Below, in pieces: positions 60,867-64,000 of a stretch of DNA of 64,000 nt (position 1 is its first letter; each line of letters opens with the position of its first letter). Made by a program: the position numbers and the translations under genes. The notes under the pieces were generated by a model. It was given only the letters and a program-made list of their open reading frames with translations. It ran no database searches and was not told the origin of the DNA. The stretch is from S5-A14a sp050908895 (GTDB lineage: Bacteria > Bacillota > Clostridia > Peptostreptococcales > Anaerovoracaceae), in assembly GCA_050908895.1 (NCBI GenBank), contig CP171222.1, forward strand, positions 1,674,001 to 1,738,000. The letters run 5' to 3'.

Positions 60867-61967
60867 TTAAGCTTCTTCAACATCCAATGCTTCAAGGTTA
60901 TCCCATTCTTTCATAATTTCCGGAATTACTTTATATAAGTCGCCTACGATGCCGTAGTCAGCAACTTCAAAGATTGGGGATTCTGCATCTTTATTGATTG
61001 CGATAATAGTATCTGAACTCTGCATACCAGCCAAATGCTGAATTGCTCCTGAGATACCACATGCAAAGTAAATTTTAGGTTTAACAGTTGTTCCTGTCTG
61101 ACCAACCTGGTGAGAATGATCGATCCAACCTGCATCTACAGCAGCTCTTGACGCACCAACAACTCCACCTACTTTATCCGCAAATTCTTGCATTAGTTTG
61201 AAGCCTTCTGCATCGCCTAGACCTCTTCCTGCAGACACAATAATGTCTGCATCTGTTAGAGAAACTAATTCATGAGCAGCTTTGACTACTTCAAGAACTT
61301 CAACTTTGATATCATCTTTAGTTAAACTGTGCTTAACTTCAATAATTTCACCTTCAAAGCCTTCTCTTGGCTCCATCTTAGACATTACGCCAGGTCTTAC
61401 AGTAGACATTTGAGGTCTTGTGTTAGGACAAATGATTGTAGCCATTAGGTTACCACCAAATGCCGGACGTGTCATCTTTAGACCCTTATCAGGATCTTCC
61501 GGGTTAAGTGTTGCAGTATTAAGAGTAGTATTCTCTTCAGCAAACTTAATGTAATTAGCCACGCTAACGTCCAGATGTGTACAGTCAGCAGTGAGACCAG
61601 TGTTAAGTCTGCCAGCTACTCTTGGTGCTAGGTCTCTTCCGATATGTGTTGCACCATATAGGAAGATTTCCGGCTTAATTTCGTTAACTGCATCTGTAAT
61701 AACCTTTGTATATCCGTCTGTTGTATAATTCTTTAGCAGCGGATCCTGAATTAGGTATACTCTATCCGCACCATATTCAAAGCATTCTTTTGCCAAATCT
61801 TTTACATCATCACCTACTAGAAGAGCCCCAACTTTAGTGTCGTCACCAATCTGAGCGGCTAATCTGTGAGCTTCTCCTAGGAGTTCTAGGGCAACATTCA
61901 TCAGCTTTCCTTGTCTCTGCTCAACGAATACCCAAATGTGTTTGTAATCATCAAATTTATTTGCCAT
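60867..61967 (-). CDS. etfA: Electron transfer flavoprotein subunit alpha
   Basis: 366 aa. N-terminal domain (1-210) and C-terminal FAD domain with IIVSAGRGLGDAEGFKLM, GASRAAVDAGWIDHSHQVGQTGTTVKPKIYFACGISGAIQHLAGM (seen as VGQTGTTVKPK and GISGAIQH), and NKDAESPIFEVADYGIVGD. Binds FAD and transfers electrons with EtfB to or from Bcd. Sixteen bases after etfB. Confidence 0.96.
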   Translation of the reverse strand: MANKFDDYKHIWVFVEQRQGKLMNVALELLGEAHRLAAQIGDDTKVGALLVGDDVKDLAKECFEYGADRVYLIQDPLLKNYTTDGYTKVITDAVNEIKPEIFLYGATHIGRDLAPRVAGRLNTGLTADCTHLDVSVANYIKFAEENTTLNTATLNPEDPDKGLKMTRPAFGGNLMATIICPNTRPQMSTVRPGVMSKMEPREGFEGEIIEVKHSLTKDDIKVEVLEVVKAAHELVSLTDADIIVSAGRGLGDAEGFKLMQEFADKVGGVVGASRAAVDAGWIDHSHQVGQTGTTVKPKIYFACGISGAIQHLAGMQSSDTIIAINKDAESPIFEVADYGIVGDLYKVIPEIMKEWDNLEALDVEEA

Positions 61968-61982
61968 GATTATCTTTCCTCC

Positions 61983-62780
61983 TTAAACAATGTGCTTCTT
62001 CTTCAAGTCTGCAAGTAGATTCTTTGCAACTTCAGCTTCTGTATCGCCCTGAACTGTTACACCTTTTCCCTTTGGCTTTGGTGTAAAAGAACGGTACACG
62101 TTAGTTGGAGAAGCCTTTAGACCTACTGTAGTTAGGTCAACATCTACATCTGCAGCACTCCAAACTTTGATGTCCTTGTCCTGAGCAAAGATACCTTTAA
62201 TGTGCATGTATCTAGGCTGGTTAAGTTCTTTGATAGCTGTTAGCATACAAGGTGTCTGAAGTTTAATGATTTCATAACCATCTTCAAGCTGTCTTTTAAC
62301 AGTGATATCTTTCATGTTATCAGCAATCTCAAACTCTTCAACATATGTAACCTGTGGAAGGCCCAGTTTTTCCGCAATCTGTGGACCAACCTGAGCAGTG
62401 TCTCCGTCAATAGCCTGTCTTCCGGCAAATATTAAATCATATTCGCCAATCTTCTTAATTGCTGCTGTAATTGCGTTTGATGTAGCCCATGTATCAGAAC
62501 CACCAACTGCTCTGTCACTTAGAAGAACAGCTTCATCAGCTCCCATTGCGATGCACTCAAATAGCATGTCCTGAGCCTGTGGAGGTCCCATTGAAACTAC
62601 TGTGATATGTACATCATCATATTTATCTTTGATTGCTAGAGCTTCTTCCAAAGCGTTAGCGTCGTCATTGTTAAGTATGCTTGGTACTCCATCTCTGATC
62701 AGAGTTCCTGTCTGAGGATTGATCTTAATCTCGTTTGTATCAGGAACCTGTTTAGCGCATACGATAATTTTAAATGCCAT
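61983..62780 (-). CDS. etfB: Electron transfer flavoprotein subunit beta
   Basis: 265 aa. IIVCAKQVPDTNEIKINPQTGTL at the start, VVSMGPPQAQDMLFECIAMGADEAVLLSD, and FAGRQAIDGDTAQVGPQIAEKLGLPQVTYV in the centre are EtfB marks. In Clostridia this type often bifurcates electrons from NADH to ferredoxin and crotonyl-CoA through the EtfB FAD (family knowledge). Nineteen bases after bcd. Confidence 0.95.
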   Translation of the reverse strand: MAFKIIVCAKQVPDTNEIKINPQTGTLIRDGVPSILNNDDANALEEALAIKDKYDDVHITVVSMGPPQAQDMLFECIAMGADEAVLLSDRAVGGSDTWATSNAITAAIKKIGEYDLIFAGRQAIDGDTAQVGPQIAEKLGLPQVTYVEEFEIADNMKDITVKRQLEDGYEIIKLQTPCMLTAIKELNQPRYMHIKGIFAQDKDIKVWSAADVDVDLTTVGLKASPTNVYRSFTPKPKGKGVTVQGDTEAEVAKNLLADLKKKHIV

Positions 62781-62799
62781 TTTAAACTCCTCCTACTAA

Positions 62800-63942
62800 T
62801 TATTTTCCGATAACGGATGCAGCGATAACTATCTTCTGAACTTCTGAAGTTCCTTCATAAATCTCAGTAATCTTAGCATCTCTCATCATTCTTTCTACTG
62901 GATAGTCCTTAGTGTAGCCGTAACCACCGTGTAACTGTACACACTTAGTTGTTACGTGCATAGCTGTTTCAGCAGCAAATAGCTTAGCCATAGCTGAGAA
63001 TTTACCATATGGAAGACCTTTGTCTTTCATATCAGCTGCTTTATACACTAGAAGTCTAGCTGCTTCGATTCTTGTTGCCATGTCTGCAACTTCAAACTGA
63101 AGTGCCTGGAACTGAGCAAGTTTTCTGCCAAACTGCTTTCTTGCTTTTAGATAGTCAATTGTTACATCAAGAGCTCCCTGTGCAATACCTAGGGCCTGAG
63201 ATGCAATACCAATTCTACCACCATCAAGTGTAGACATAGCTACCTTAAAGCCTTTACCAACTCCTCCTAAAAGTCTGTCTTTAGGAATTCTGCAGTTCTG
63301 GAATATGAGTTCAGTTGTAGAAGAAGCGCAAATACCCAGCTTATCTTCAGTCTTACCGATTGAGAAACCAGGGTCGCCTTTTTCAACGATGAAAGCAGTA
63401 ATTCCGTGGTTACCTTTTGATTTGTCTGTCATAGCCATTACTACGAAAACATCAGCATAACCACCGTTAGTGATGAATACTTTAGCTCCGTTAAGAACCC
63501 ATTCTTCACCATCCAGTTCAGCTTTAGTCTGCTGTCCAGCAGCATCTGTACCAGCGTTAGGCTCAGTTAAACCAAAAGCTCCTAGGTGTTCACCTGAAAG
63601 CAGCTTAGGTAGATATTTTTCCTTCTGTTCCTTAGTTCCCCAGTGGAAAATAGGCCAGCAGCATAAAGATGTATGAGCAGATACAATAACTCCTGTTGAG
63701 CCACAAACTCTTGATAATTCTTCTACTGTAATTGCATAAGACACGTGGTCTCCGCCAGCTCCGCCAAGTTCAGTTGGGAATGGAATGCCCATAAATCCAT
63801 ACTTAGCCATTTTTTCTACTGTCTCTTCTGGGAATCTGTGTTCCGCATCAATTTCCGCTGCAATTGGTTCAACTTCTGCTGTAGCAAATGCTCTAACGGT
63901 TTTCTTTACGAATTCTTGTTCCTTCGTTAGTGAAAAGTTCAT
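62800..63942 (-). CDS. bcd: Butyryl-CoA (short-chain acyl-CoA) dehydrogenase
   Basis: 380 aa. Acyl-CoA dehydrogenase fold: FGLTEPNAGTDAAGQQT, ITNGGYADVFVV, LDGGRIGIASQALGIAQGALD, QLHGGYGYTKDYPVERMMRDAKITEIYEGTSEVQ with the catalytic Glu in YEGTSE. In this operon with etfBA it most likely reduces crotonyl-CoA in butyrate formation. AAAGGAGG about ten bases before ATG; a TATAAT at 63970-63965 is the probable -10, and the -35 is unclear. hbd, crt and thl are not in the window. Confidence 0.94.
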   Translation of the reverse strand: MNFSLTKEQEFVKKTVRAFATAEVEPIAAEIDAEHRFPEETVEKMAKYGFMGIPFPTELGGAGGDHVSYAITVEELSRVCGSTGVIVSAHTSLCCWPIFHWGTKEQKEKYLPKLLSGEHLGAFGLTEPNAGTDAAGQQTKAELDGEEWVLNGAKVFITNGGYADVFVVMAMTDKSKGNHGITAFIVEKGDPGFSIGKTEDKLGICASSTTELIFQNCRIPKDRLLGGVGKGFKVAMSTLDGGRIGIASQALGIAQGALDVTIDYLKARKQFGRKLAQFQALQFEVADMATRIEAARLLVYKAADMKDKGLPYGKFSAMAKLFAAETAMHVTTKCVQLHGGYGYTKDYPVERMMRDAKITEIYEGTSEVQKIVIAASVIGK

Positions 63943-64000
63943 TATAAAAATGCCTCCTTTAAATATTATAACGGTCTCTCATTGAGATGTGTTAACCGTA

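Noticed and set aside
1..64000. CRISPR arrays, tRNA and rRNA genes
   Set aside because: No regularly spaced repeats, tRNA-like CCA ends with T-arms, or rRNA blocks were noticed; a tool scan was not possible.

Overview
This 64 kb window is a low-GC Gram-positive chromosome segment, most likely from an anaerobic, amino-acid- or butyrate-fermenting member of the Clostridia. Pointers are a nine-gene V-type ATPase with a Na+-type rotor, a butyryl-CoA dehydrogenase/EtfBA operon, a flavodiiron oxygen reductase, SepF and DivIVA division genes, AGGAGG-type ribosome sites and sigma-A-like promoters. No species is named, because nothing in the window fixes one. Nearly all genes lie on the minus strand. 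I saw no rRNA, tRNA or CRISPR array.

Layout. 1-300: start of dltA, cut by the window edge. 553-9297: ntpFIKECGABD V-ATPase operon with a clear promoter. 9445-14414: a NikABCDE-like nickel or metal-chelate importer with its own promoter, an intrinsic terminator after nikA and another at the operon end. 14878-16236: a plus-strand short-chain fatty acid transporter. 16466-18413: flavodiiron protein and a flavodoxin-fold oxidoreductase. The start of the latter is abutted by a decayed IS30-type element (18422-19426) with 13-bp flanking repeats. 19553-20338: PHP-domain protein.

20.5-30.5 kb is an envelope-stress region. Two paralogous LysM-G5-NlpC/P60 cell-wall hydrolases bracket a two-component system and a peptide-antibiotic-resistance type ABC transporter (three permeases, one ATPase, one lipoprotein). 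An intact IS3/IS150-type element splits the third permease. The 4-bp target duplication is visible, and removing the element rebuilds an in-frame 255-codon reading frame. The ABC operon is preceded by four CAAG repeats spaced exactly 11 bp, a likely response-regulator site. Both hydrolase promoters carry CTTAAG-type repeats in 10-bp phase just upstream of the -35.

30.7-46.3 kb: PAP2 phosphatase, lipid kinase, VanG-like D-Ala ligase, BrkB-type membrane protein and RdgB as one probable operon; alanine symporter; YqeY and S21; a peptide-use operon (OPT transporter, orphan PqqD-like protein, small membrane protein, PepD); YicC, RqcH, RelQ-type alarmone synthetase and a monoacylglycerol-lipase-like hydrolase. 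A 34-aa zinc-ribbon gene resembling the sigma-G inhibitor Gin sits at 46354-46458.

46.5-54.9 kb: a long housekeeping block read right to left: ylxM-ffh-rpsP-khpA-rimM-trmD, then hlyD-like, yggS, sepF, yggT and divIVA, then lspA-rluD behind a terminator. It joins protein targeting and ribosome maturation to cell division. 55.2-63.9 kb: SppA peptidase, a short threonyl-tRNA synthetase without the TGS domain, an LCP-family wall-polymer ligase, a MATE exporter and bcd-etfB-etfA.
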